Assembly (NCBI GenBank): GCA_012270625.1
Contig: JAAXHZ010000340.1
Coordinates: 1 to 10,145, forward strand
DNA from: Dehalococcoidia bacterium
GTDB taxonomy: Bacteria > Chloroflexota > Dehalococcoidia > SAR202 > UBA11138
Reading direction: 5' to 3'
DNA: 10,145 bases
This document shows positions 1 to 5,745 of this stretch, piece after piece; positions within the stretch are counted from its first letter, which is position 1, and every line of letters begins with the position of its first letter. Under the pieces are notes generated by a model. The model was not told where the DNA came from. It made no database searches and saw nothing but the letters and a program-made list of their open reading frames with translations. A program made the position numbers and the translations under genes.

Positions 1-2
1 AC

Positions 3-569
3 TACTACGACCCGCGCAACAGCTACCTGAATCAGGTACTGGAGAGACGAATCGGCATACCAATCACCCTCGCTGTGGTCTATATGGAAGTCGGACGGCG
101 GCTCAAGGTGCCCCTGGTGGGAGTTGGGATGCCCGGTCACTTCCTGGTCAGGCACCTGGAGATCGACAACCTCTTCGTCGATCCCTTCAGCGGGGGCTAT
201 CTGCTGTCCGTGGACGAATGCAAAAAACTTCTGGAAGAGCGGATGCAGGGGCCGGTCGATTGGGATGAGAGTCTGCTAAGTCCGGTCTCGAACCGAGAGA
301 TCGTGGCTCGGATCATTCGCAATCTGAAAGCCATCTACATGCACGACGAAGACTACGTGCGCGCGCTGGACGTGGCCGAATTCGCAGTTGCGCTCGACCC
401 TCATTCGGCGGCTAATCACCGAGATAGAGGGATAGTCCACTACCAGCTGGGACACAGCGCCGAGGCGCTCGACGACCTTGTCCACTACCTGAACCTGGTC
501 CCAAACGGGGTGGATGCCGAGGGAGTCCATGCCATCGTCGCGGAGCTGCGCAGCTTTCTGGAGGACTAG
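3..569 (+). CDS. SirB1-family transglutaminase-like / TPR protein, 5' end missing
   Basis: The gene runs in from the left edge; 188 codons are visible and the frame is open from base 3, so the start is outside the window. The first visible residues (YYDPRNSYLNQVLERR, then IGIPITLAVVYMEVGRRL and PGHFLVRH) are the signature of the SirB1 / Transglut_core2 family. The second half (about visible residues 100-185, LKAIYMHDEDYVRALDVAEFAV...) is helical and reads as two tetratricopeptide-like repeats, the usual SirB1 C-terminus. SirB1 proteins are cytosolic and about 270 residues long, so some 80-100 residues are missing here. Their biochemical role is poorly defined; the transglutaminase-like fold is usually considered non-catalytic. 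The gene ends 34 bp from the convergent beta-helix gene. Family assignment is firm, function is not. Confidence 0.88.
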   Translation, partial: YYDPRNSYLNQVLERRIGIPITLAVVYMEVGRRLKVPLVGVGMPGHFLVRHLEIDNLFVDPFSGGYLLSVDECKKLLEERMQGPVDWDESLLSPVSNREIVARIIRNLKAIYMHDEDYVRALDVAEFAVALDPHSAANHRDRGIVHYQLGHSAEALDDLVHYLNLVPNGVDAEGVHAIVAELRSFLED

Positions 570-603
570 GACTGGTGTATTTGCGCTGAGCGTCCCCGGC
601 CGC

Positions 604-1734
604 TCACTCTATCGAGCGAAGACGGTCCCATTGCCGGGCGATGTCTCTCCGATTGTCGCGCAGGTGGTTGGAAGAGAGCGCCACATCGGTAGTGTCGGTG
701 GCAATGATCGCGTGGTCTCGCGACTGGGAGACCCGGTTGTCGCGGATGACGTAGCCGGATGATGGATCGTCGCCCAGATCGGAGGGCGCCCACCACAGCC
801 GGATGCCGTTGCGGTTGGCATCGATGACGTTTCGCTCGATGAGGGTGTCGCTGCCATGCTCTATGGCGATGCCGTCCAGCCGGTTCGAGCGGATGCGGTT
901 GCCTCGCACCACGCTCTTCTTGGAGTATCCGAGCCAGAAGCCATAGCCCGAGCAATCGGCTATGTTGTCCTCGAATATGTTGCAGGCTGAGAACACCGCC
1001 TCGAAGGCGTTGTTCGGAGATCTGCTGCCGTCGTTGCGAGCGATGAAGTTGTGGTCTGAGGAGTGACGATTGTTGGCCCGGATGAAGAGGCCGTCGCCCG
1101 AGTACCGCAGGCTGTTATCTATGATCCGGTTGTGGTGAGAGAACTCCTCGATCAGGATGCCGGCGGAGTCGGCGGTGTCGTTCCAGAAGCGTTCTGAGTA
1201 CCGGATACAGTGCTCTGCCCTGCTCTTCTCGACCGTGCAGTGGGTCGAACGCAGCAGATGAATGCCAACGTTCGAGCTGTGGGAAGCGTCTGTCTCCGAT
1301 ACGGTGACGCGAGTACAGCGGACGAGGTCTATTCCGTTGAAGTTTCCGGTGACAGAGCAGCGCTCTATCCTCGAGTCCATAACGTTCAGCAGGTATATGC
1401 CGCCACCGTAGCCGTCCTCGTTCGGACAGTGAGTGTCTTCGAGCCAGCCGATTCCGTGCGGATTGTAGTTGTCGGATACGACACACTCTTCGATATGAAG
1501 GCGACGCACGTTCTCCGCGCGGATGCCCTGATGGAAGCCTCGGACCACGCCTCCGCGTATCGTGACGTCGGCACAGTCGTGGATATGGATGCCGACGCCG
1601 GTGAAGTCGATGCCGTCAACGACGCACCCCGAAAGATCGAGAGTCACGCCGTCAGTGGCAATCTCGAACACAGGCCCCGTGCCAGCGCCAACGTAGCGGT
1701 CCGGGGTCAGTCTCACAGACTCGAATATCTGCAT
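604..1734 (-). CDS. Right-handed parallel beta-helix (NosD/PbH1-like) protein
   Basis: A protein of about 376 residues when started at ATG 1734-1732. Most of it consists of 22-25-residue coils with the pattern of PbH1/NosD-like right-handed beta-helix repeats, for example GIHIHDCADVTIRGG, GIDLVRCTRVTVSE, GIHLLRSTHCTVEKS, GIAIEHGSDTLIERN and AIIATDTTDVALSSN. The fold is shared by pectate lyase-like enzymes, NosD and carbohydrate epimerases, but I see no residues that fix a reaction. The frame is open upstream to a TTG at 1902. I prefer ATG 1734 because the extra 56 residues do not look like helix coils and lie over a strong promoter and a possible leader ORF on the other strand. Neither start gives a clear signal peptide, which is unusual for a beta-helix protein that would act on extracellular glycans. 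No good ribosome binding site precedes 1734. It stands alone on this strand and converges with the SirB1-like gene. Confidence 0.78.
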   Translation of the reverse strand: MQIFESVRLTPDRYVGAGTGPVFEIATDGVTLDLSGCVVDGIDFTGVGIHIHDCADVTIRGGVVRGFHQGIRAENVRRLHIEECVVSDNYNPHGIGWLEDTHCPNEDGYGGGIYLLNVMDSRIERCSVTGNFNGIDLVRCTRVTVSETDASHSSNVGIHLLRSTHCTVEKSRAEHCIRYSERFWNDTADSAGILIEEFSHHNRIIDNSLRYSGDGLFIRANNRHSSDHNFIARNDGSRSPNNAFEAVFSACNIFEDNIADCSGYGFWLGYSKKSVVRGNRIRSNRLDGIAIEHGSDTLIERNVIDANRNGIRLWWAPSDLGDDPSSGYVIRDNRVSQSRDHAIIATDTTDVALSSNHLRDNRRDIARQWDRLRSIE

Positions 1735-1744
1735 GTTTTCAGAT

Positions 1745-1773
1745 TTGCCAAGTGAAATTCGCCTAAGTATAAT
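1745..1773 (+). promoter_or_regulatory. Sigma-70-type promoter facing rsgA
   Basis: TTGCCA (1745-1750), a 17-bp spacer and a perfect TATAAT (1768-1773) form the best promoter match in the window. Initiation would fall near 1780, giving an rsgA leader of about 235 nt that includes the small ORF at 1820 and the inverted repeat at 1944-1978. On the opposite strand the same bases read TATACT (1771-1766), 31 bp before the beta-helix ATG, but without a recognisable -35. This may therefore be a shared divergent control region. Confidence 0.6.
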
Positions 1774-1819
1774 CCGAAAACCTGAACGCTGCGTCCACTT
1801 GAGCGAAAGGAGGCTGGCG

Positions 1820-1912
1820 ATGTCGAGAACCGTCCATACCTGTTCAGCGCTGTCGCGCCCAACTGCCGGCCCGCGTTCCGTGGAGCGGATCGCACTATCC
1901 AAGGATCCTTAG
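1820..1912 (+). CDS. Possible 30-codon leader ORF upstream of rsgA
   Basis: An ATG at 1820 is preceded by AAAGGAGG (1807-1814) with the last G six bases before the start, a textbook ribosome binding site. The frame stays open for 30 codons (MSRTVHTCSALSRPT..., ending SKDP) and stops with TAG at 1910-1912. It sits about 40 nt downstream of the predicted transcription start and about 100 nt before the rsgA start, so it would be the first ORF on the rsgA transcript. The peptide matches no family I know and has no run of a single amino acid of the kind seen in classical attenuation leaders; Ser, Arg and Pro are frequent. It overlaps, antisense, only the upstream extension of the beta-helix frame, which I consider non-coding. 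It could be a regulatory leader peptide, a small protein, or chance. Confidence 0.33.
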   Translation: MSRTVHTCSALSRPTAGPRSVERIALSKDP

Positions 1913-1943
1913 CTTTCTCCCTGGTAGCTTCCCCGCACTTCGC

Positions 1944-1978
1944 GAGCCATGATCGGCAACTGGCGCTGTTCATGGCTC
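1944..1978 (+). promoter_or_regulatory. Inverted repeat in the rsgA leader (attenuator- or operator-like)
   Basis: GAGCCATG (1944-1951) and CATGGCTC (1971-1978) are perfect 8-bp inverted arms around 19 bases, followed by TTTCATTT. In RNA the stem would be capped by a large, partly G+C-rich loop, with a weak U-rich tail. It lies between the leader ORF and the rsgA ribosome binding site, so it could be an attenuator, a leaky terminator or a protein site. The U-tract is interrupted, so termination is uncertain. Confidence 0.35.
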
Positions 1979-2014
1979 TTTCATTTAGTGCAGGGTTGTC
2001 GGAGGACTATACCA

Positions 2015-3265
2015 TTGCCATTCGAGAATCTAACTCCCAAGCAGGCCAGGCTAGTTAAGAAACGCGATAAGTATGTGAAGAAGAAAGGAAATGAACGCGA
2101 TCTGAGCAGAGCCAGAAAGACACTGCGGCGAAGTGGAAATGTGAAGCGAAGTCGTGTACGGCAGAAAGACTGGACCGCGCGCGTCGAGCAGGACTGGGAC
2201 GAGATCGACCACAGTCCAATCGAGCGGGTCATGCCGAGGGACGAACGCGACCGTCGCAGGCAGATTGAGCAGGCGGCCATCACTTCTCCGCTCACATCAG
2301 ACCGTAAGGACGGGTCCACCCGAAGGGATGGGACTTCACGCGCTGTTGCAGCGGTCGACATCCAGACCGCCCTCGTAACAGAGGTCGCGGGGATGTCGGC
2401 GCGAATCGAGATAGACGGCATCGAACAGCCCGCCACTGTCAGGGGCCTGCTCACCGAGATCGATACCGGCTACATCAACCCCGTCGCCGTCGGGGATCGG
2501 GCGATCGTCACCGAGGGCAGCGCCGGATCATGGGCCATAGAAGACATTCAGGCGAGGCGAACGGTGCTTGCGCGTCCTGATCCGTTCCTCGCGCCGCGTC
2601 AGCAGGTCATCGCAGCCAATGTCGATCAACTGCTCATCGTATCATCGTGGCGCAGTCCGGACCTGTGGCTGGAGCTCATAGACCGCTACCTGATCGCCGC
2701 TGGACTGTCGGAGATCGTGCCGATCGTGTGCGTCAACAAGGCCGACCTGATCGATGACCACGCGGAGTACGAATCTGTGACCGACATCTACCGTGAGATG
2801 GGTCACGCGGTACTGCTCACGTCAGCGACCACCGGAGTCGGTCTGGACGAGCTGAGAGACGTGCTGGCCGACAAGCTGACCGTCGTCGTCGGACTGTCAG
2901 GCACGGGAAAGAGCTCGCTGATGACGGCGGTGCAGCCGGGTCTGGACATCAGGGTAGGCAGGATCAGCGATGTTCACCGGCAGGGAACACACACCACGAC
3001 GCAGTCAAAGCTGTACAGGCTAGATGTGGGAGGGTATGTTGCCGATACTCCGGGAATCAGGGAGTTCGGGATAGCCGGGCTGACTCTGGGCGAGCTGCCG
3101 TTGTACTTCCCTGAAGTCGACGAGCTTGCCGCTGAGTGTCGATTCAGCAACTGCTCGCACCTGGAAGAGCCTGTGTGCGCCGTCCGCGCAGCAGAAGCCG
3201 AAGGCAGAGTGTCCCCATCTCGTGTGGCTTCATACAGAGCCATATTCGATGAGCTTGAGGTGTAA
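2015..3265 (+). CDS. rsgA: Ribosome small-subunit-dependent GTPase A (RsgA)
   Basis: RsgA is a circularly permuted GTPase that binds the 30S subunit late in assembly and promotes release of maturation factors. The G motifs occur in the permuted order. In numbering from the upstream in-frame ATG 1949 (subtract 22 for the chosen start): NKAD 263-266 (G4), TSATTG 291-296 (G5), GLSGTGKSS 315-323 (G1/P-loop), THTTT 347-351 (G2) and DTPG 366-369 (G3). A C-terminal zinc site follows, Cys397, Cys402, His404, Cys410. An OB-like domain (about 141-205) precedes the GTPase. I choose TTG 2015 because GGAGG (2001-2005) lies nine bases upstream, whereas ATG 1949 has no ribosome binding site and sits inside an inverted repeat. 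The protein is then 416 residues, longer than E. coli RsgA (350), owing to a highly basic charged N-terminal extension of about 115 residues (e.g. KKRDKYVKKKGNERD) that may contact rRNA. Confidence 0.95.
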   Translation: MPFENLTPKQARLVKKRDKYVKKKGNERDLSRARKTLRRSGNVKRSRVRQKDWTARVEQDWDEIDHSPIERVMPRDERDRRRQIEQAAITSPLTSDRKDGSTRRDGTSRAVAAVDIQTALVTEVAGMSARIEIDGIEQPATVRGLLTEIDTGYINPVAVGDRAIVTEGSAGSWAIEDIQARRTVLARPDPFLAPRQQVIAANVDQLLIVSSWRSPDLWLELIDRYLIAAGLSEIVPIVCVNKADLIDDHAEYESVTDIYREMGHAVLLTSATTGVGLDELRDVLADKLTVVVGLSGTGKSSLMTAVQPGLDIRVGRISDVHRQGTHTTTQSKLYRLDVGGYVADTPGIREFGIAGLTLGELPLYFPEVDELAAECRFSNCSHLEEPVCAVRAAEAEGRVSPSRVASYRAIFDELEV

Positions 3266-3266
3266 T

Positions 3267-3406
3267 AGAGAAGTGCAAAACTCATTTAGCGGGGTCTCGT
3301 CACTCCCGCTTTCGCGGGAGTCCAGTACGACGAACCATGGTTGCTCACCTATGGATTCCCGCTTTCGAGGGAATAACGGGTAGAGTTCGGAGTTTTGCAC
3401 TTCTCT
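3267..3406. repeat. 140-bp MITE/REP-like palindromic element 1
   Basis: Perfect 17-bp terminal inverted repeats, AGAGAAGTGCAAAACTC (3267-3283) and its reverse complement (3390-3406), enclose two small hairpins and a central palindrome. Hairpin 1 is ACTCCCGC-TTTC-GCGGGAGT (3302-3321). Hairpin 2 is ATTCCC...GGGAAT (3355-3374), the same CCCGCTTTCG core with one decayed base. Between them AACCATGGTT (3333-3342) sits almost exactly at the midpoint. There is no coding potential, so a non-autonomous element mobilised in trans is the best reading. It starts one base after the rsgA stop and may serve as its 3' UTR or terminator. No clear target-site duplication is visible. Confidence 0.75.
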
Positions 3407-3421
3407 CAGGCGTAGCCTGTA

Positions 3422-3450
3422 TTGACATCATGGCCGATACCGGCCATGAT
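3422..3450 (+). promoter_or_regulatory. Promoter of the DUF4258/DUF2283-HTH module
   Basis: A perfect TTGACA (3422-3427), a 17-bp spacer and CATGAT (3445-3450, four of six TATAAT matches) precede the DUF4258 ATG at 3468. Transcription would begin near 3457, leaving about ten bases of leader and no visible Shine-Dalgarno sequence. The first cistron may therefore be poorly translated or nearly leaderless. Confidence 0.55.
3427..3450. promoter_or_regulatory. Perfect palindrome overlapping the promoter: probable operator
   Basis: ATCATGGCCG and CGGCCATGAT are perfect 10-bp arms around ATAC. The palindrome begins at the last base of the -35 and ends at the last base of the -10, so a bound dimer would block RNA polymerase. 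The second gene of the module encodes a helix-turn-helix domain, which makes autorepression the simplest explanation. No T-run follows, which argues against a terminator. Confidence 0.6.
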
Positions 3451-3467
3451 TAGCTCCACCGCCGTGT

Positions 3468-3707
3468 ATGGACATCGTTCTCACAGACCATGCCGTCAGC
3501 CAGATGCGACGGCGTCGGATCTCCTTGGAAGACACCCTGCTTGTACTGGAACTCGGAGTCCACGTTGATGGACTTGAAGAGGGGACCCGCGAAGCATGTA
3601 CAGAAGTTGATGGACGGCCTATTACGATTGTGTATGACGAGTTGGAATTTAGATTCCGAGGGACGTTCGTTATCGTAACGGTCATAAGGAGGAAATGCCG
3701 GGAATGA
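3468..3707 (+). CDS. DUF4258 family small protein (putative toxin)
   Basis: A 79-residue protein with the features of DUF4258: an N-terminal His followed by an arginine-rich helix (TDHAVSQMRRRRISLEDTLL, His8, Arg14-17), a central loop, then strands with a GRPITIVYDE segment (about residues 49-58) and a C-terminal TFVIVTVIRRK strand. The length is normal for the family. DUF4258 genes are recurrently found beside DUF2283 or HTH genes and have been proposed to be toxins with a RelE/BrnT-like compact fold; activity here is inferred from that context. The ATG at 3468 has no ribosome binding site. The end overlaps the next gene by ATGA (3704-3707), implying translational coupling. By hand count the gene is about 52% G+C, lower than rsgA, which fits acquisition by transfer. 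Confidence 0.75.
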   Translation: MDIVLTDHAVSQMRRRRISLEDTLLVLELGVHVDGLEEGTREACTEVDGRPITIVYDELEFRFRGTFVIVTVIRRKCRE

Positions 3708-4120
3708 GAGCGGTTTATGACCAGCGCTCGGATTCACTCGCGATTATTCTGGCGGACGCGGAAGTCGAGGAGACCAAGAACATCGCCCCGGGAGTGGAAG
3801 TGGACTACGATTCATCCGGTCGCGTTGTCGCGATAGAGGTACTACACGCAAGCGACAAGTACGTTGTCACCGAGATGAATCTGGAAGCGCCCGATCCGTA
3901 TCTCTCACTTGCGGAAGCCGGAGAGATGGTTGGAATCAGCCCAACTACGTTGCGACATCAGATAGCGCGCGGTGTACTCCAAGGGACTAAAGTAGGGCGT
4001 AACTGGGCTGTCCATCAGCGGGATCTGTTCAAGTATGCGACCGAGAGAAGCACAAAGGCGTCGAGGACGATGGTCCGGTCTCGTGAGACCGGCTTTTACA
4101 GACCCGGCAGCCTCGGCTGA
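3704..4120 (+). CDS. DUF2283 domain fused to a helix-turn-helix DNA-binding domain (putative antitoxin/autorepressor)
   Basis: A 138-residue protein from ATG 3704. Residues 1-55 (MRAVYDQRSDSLAIIL, then APGVEVDYDSSGRVVAIEVL) are a typical DUF2283 domain. Residues 66-113 (LSLAEAGEMVGISPTTLRHQIARG...) form an excisionase/MerR-like helix-turn-helix followed by a wing, GTKVGRNWAVHQRD. A basic tail ends the protein. An ATG nine bases earlier (3695) is only two bases from the AAGGAGG at 3686-3692. The ATG at 3704 lies 11 bases away, overlaps the DUF4258 stop as ATGA, and matches where DUF2283 proteins usually begin. DUF2283 proteins commonly pair with DUF4258 proteins. The fusion to a DNA-binding domain and the palindrome over the promoter suggest an antitoxin that represses its own operon. 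Its last 25 bases overlap the dinB 3' end on the other strand, and a terminator-like hairpin lies before its stop. Confidence 0.78.
   Translation: MRAVYDQRSDSLAIILADAEVEETKNIAPGVEVDYDSSGRVVAIEVLHASDKYVVTEMNLEAPDPYLSLAEAGEMVGISPTTLRHQIARGVLQGTKVGRNWAVHQRDLFKYATERSTKASRTMVRSRETGFYRPGSLG
4075..4097 (+). terminator. Terminator-like hairpin inside the 3' end of the DUF2283-HTH gene
   Basis: CCGGTCTC (4075-4082), GT, GAGACCGG (4085-4092), then CTTTT. This is a perfect 8-bp G+C-rich stem with a short U-run, oriented to stop + strand transcripts. Unusually, it lies 20-40 bases before the stop codon of the gene it would terminate. On the other strand the hairpin lies just past the dinB stop but is not followed by Ts. 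Confidence 0.45.
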
Positions 4121-5172
4121 ATAGTCGGATTCGGGTGCTCGTTGTTGTCGTCGAATCCGGACACGCCGACGCCGACGAGCCTGAATGTCCTGCCAGGACC
4201 GGTCTCGTTGCCGACCAGAATCCAGGCAGCCTCGGCGATCTGATCGGATGCCTGTACCACCTCGGGAAGGGTCGCCTGGCGAGTGAACGTCGTGAAGTCG
4301 GTCAGCCTGAGCTTCACCTTCACGGTTCGTCCCCACAGGTCTCGTCGCTCAAGCGAGCGCGATACGTCCTGACTCAGCCTGTTGACCAGCTCCCGGAGCG
4401 CGTCAGGGTCGCCAGTGTCCCTGATCAGCGTGGTCTCTGAGCTGACCGATTTGGTATCCCTGCTGGTCTCGACAGGACGATCATCCTGCCCAATGGCCAG
4501 CCTCTTCATGTACACCCCGTTGCGCCCGAATCGGCTCGTCAGCCACTCCTCGGTCTGCCCGGCCAGATCCGCGACCGTGAGTACACCCTCGGACTTGAGA
4601 CGCTTCTGAGTTTTGGGCCCAACCCCCGGCAGCTTGCCAACTGGCAGCGGAGCCAGGAATGACCTTTCGGTCCCAGGACGCACGACGGTAAACCCGTCGG
4701 GCTTCTCGAGGTCGGACGCTATCTTCGCCACAGACTTGCTGGAGCCGACTCCAACGGAGATCGTAAGACCGAGCTCGTGCTTCACGCGCCGCTTGAGACT
4801 GAGCGCGATGTTTTCTACGGTCCGATCGGACGTCACTTCGTCGGTTACGTCCAGGTACGCCTCATCGAGCGACAGCGGCTCTACCAGGGATGTGACATCG
4901 TTGAAGATGTCCATGACCTGCCGGGAGACCTCCCTGTAGCGTCCGAAGCGAGCGCTGACCCTCACCAGGCCGGGACATCTCTGGAGGGCGGTGCGCATGG
5001 GCATGGCCGAGCGCACACCATACTCTCTCGCCTCGTAGGACGCCGCGGCGACGACGCCTCTCGACTCAGAACTGCCGCCTACCGCGAGCGGCTTGCCTCT
5101 GAGCGCAGGATTGTCGAGCTGTTCGACGGAAGTGTAGAACGCATCGAAGTCTGCGTGGAGTATGTGGCGCAT
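4096..5172 (-). CDS. dinB: DNA polymerase IV (Y-family translesion polymerase)
   Basis: A 358-residue Y-family polymerase that copies past damaged bases, at normal DinB length. Numbering from ATG 5172: the palm begins HADFDAFYTSVE with metal ligand Asp8, YEAREYGVRSAMP (46-58) is the conserved finger segment, and SLDEAYLD (101-108) holds catalytic Asp103 and Glu104. The thumb helix-hairpin-helix is LPVGKLPGVGPKTQKRL (176-192), followed by a little-finger domain. The extreme C-terminus, QPRLPGL, resembles the clamp-binding peptide of E. coli Pol IV (QLVLGL). The frame is open to a TTG at 5211, but alignment with the family favours the ATG at 5172. The ribosome binding site is weak. Regulation by LexA is likely from the box at 5243-5254. 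The gene runs against its neighbours and overlaps the DUF2283-HTH gene tail-to-tail by 25 bp. Confidence 0.95.
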   Translation of the reverse strand: MRHILHADFDAFYTSVEQLDNPALRGKPLAVGGSSESRGVVAAASYEAREYGVRSAMPMRTALQRCPGLVRVSARFGRYREVSRQVMDIFNDVTSLVEPLSLDEAYLDVTDEVTSDRTVENIALSLKRRVKHELGLTISVGVGSSKSVAKIASDLEKPDGFTVVRPGTERSFLAPLPVGKLPGVGPKTQKRLKSEGVLTVADLAGQTEEWLTSRFGRNGVYMKRLAIGQDDRPVETSRDTKSVSSETTLIRDTGDPDALRELVNRLSQDVSRSLERRDLWGRTVKVKLRLTDFTTFTRQATLPEVVQASDQIAEAAWILVGNETGPGRTFRLVGVGVSGFDDNNEHPNPTIQPRLPGL

Positions 5173-5242
5173 GTGTCCCGCTCGATACCACCGTCGGAGC
5201 AAGTTGACCAAATCCGATTGGAATTGGGTCGAAATTGCCCTT

Positions 5243-5254
5243 GAACATTAGTTC
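5243..5254. promoter_or_regulatory. LexA (SOS) box
   Basis: GAACATTAGTTC is a perfect GAAC-N4-GTTC palindrome, the core of the SOS box recognised by Gram-positive-type LexA (DinR). It lies 14 bp downstream of the dinB -10 hexamer, over the early transcribed region, where repressor would block initiation or escape. The gene it controls, dinB, is a classical SOS gene, which makes a chance match unlikely. It also overlaps a possible -35 for the divergent VOC gene. Confidence 0.75.
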
Positions 5255-5267
5255 TATCGCCGCTAAC

Positions 5268-5296
5268 ATTATACTCATGCTGTGGCGAATATCCAA
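5268..5296 (-). promoter_or_regulatory. dinB promoter
   Basis: Read on the minus strand, TTGGAT (5296-5291), 17 bp and a perfect TATAAT (5273-5268). Transcription would start near 5261, about 90 bases before the dinB ATG, with the LexA box at about +8 to +19. On the plus strand a weaker pair, TTGAAC (5241-5246), 17 bp, TAACAT (5264-5269), may serve the VOC gene. Confidence 0.5.
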
Positions 5297-5352
5297 CTGC
5301 CCAACACCGGTAGAGCGCCGGAATTACATGATAGCATCCAGGAGGTGTCCGT

Positions 5353-5727
5353 ATGCCCAACCCAGTAGTCCACTTTGAAGTCCAGTCCGCGGACCCGGAC
5401 AAGAGCAAGGCGTTCTTCAAGGACGTGTTCGGCTGGAGCATCACCGATGCGCCCATGCCCGGCGGGGTTAGCTATGGCCTCGTCGATACCGAGTCGGAGT
5501 CTGGAATCAACGGCGGCATCGGACCGTCGTTGAGCGGCGACACCCAAGTGGCGTTCTACATCGAGGTGGACGACATCCAAGCGTACCTCGACAAGGCGAT
5601 CGCTGCGGGAGGGCAGGTTATGATGCCAGTGACGGTGATCCCCGGCGCAGTGACCATGGCCTTCTTCGCAGACCCGGCCGGAGCTAACGTCGGCCTCGTC
5701 GCCAGCGAGACTCCCCCGGCGGAGTAG
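5353..5727 (+). CDS. VOC-superfamily (glyoxalase/bleomycin-resistance fold) protein
   Basis: A 124-residue protein with the two beta-alpha-beta-beta-beta modules of the vicinal oxygen chelate fold: PVVHFEVQSADPDKSKAFFKDVFGW (4-28) and TQVAFYIEVDDIQAYLDKAIAAGG (64-87), closing with MAFFADPAGANVGLVAS. His7 and Glu71 stand where metal ligands occur. The usual acidic ligand in the last strand is not obvious (GANVGLV), so classical glyoxalase I chemistry is doubtful and a small-molecule-binding or resistance role is equally possible. AGGAGG (5340-5345) lies seven bases before the ATG. It appears monocistronic, flanked by the dinB control region and a strong terminator. It is cytosolic, without signal peptide or membrane segment. 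Confidence 0.85.
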   Translation: MPNPVVHFEVQSADPDKSKAFFKDVFGWSITDAPMPGGVSYGLVDTESESGINGGIGPSLSGDTQVAFYIEVDDIQAYLDKAIAAGGQVMMPVTVIPGAVTMAFFADPAGANVGLVASETPPAE

Positions 5728-5745
5728 CCCCCCACTAATAGAACT

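Noticed and set aside
587..606. Hairpin TGAGCG/CGCTCA between the convergent first two genes
   Set aside because: Only 6 bp, includes the beta-helix stop codon and lacks a T-run on either strand, so I do not call a terminator.
1735..1902. N-terminal extension of the beta-helix gene to TTG 1902
   Set aside because: The extension lacks beta-helix coils and a signal peptide, and overlaps the strong plus-strand promoter and the leader ORF; ATG 1734 is preferred.
3302..3374. Two similar short hairpins as a CRISPR-like array
   Set aside because: There are only two units, they are palindromes rather than direct repeats with spacers, and they are part of a symmetric element with terminal inverted repeats.
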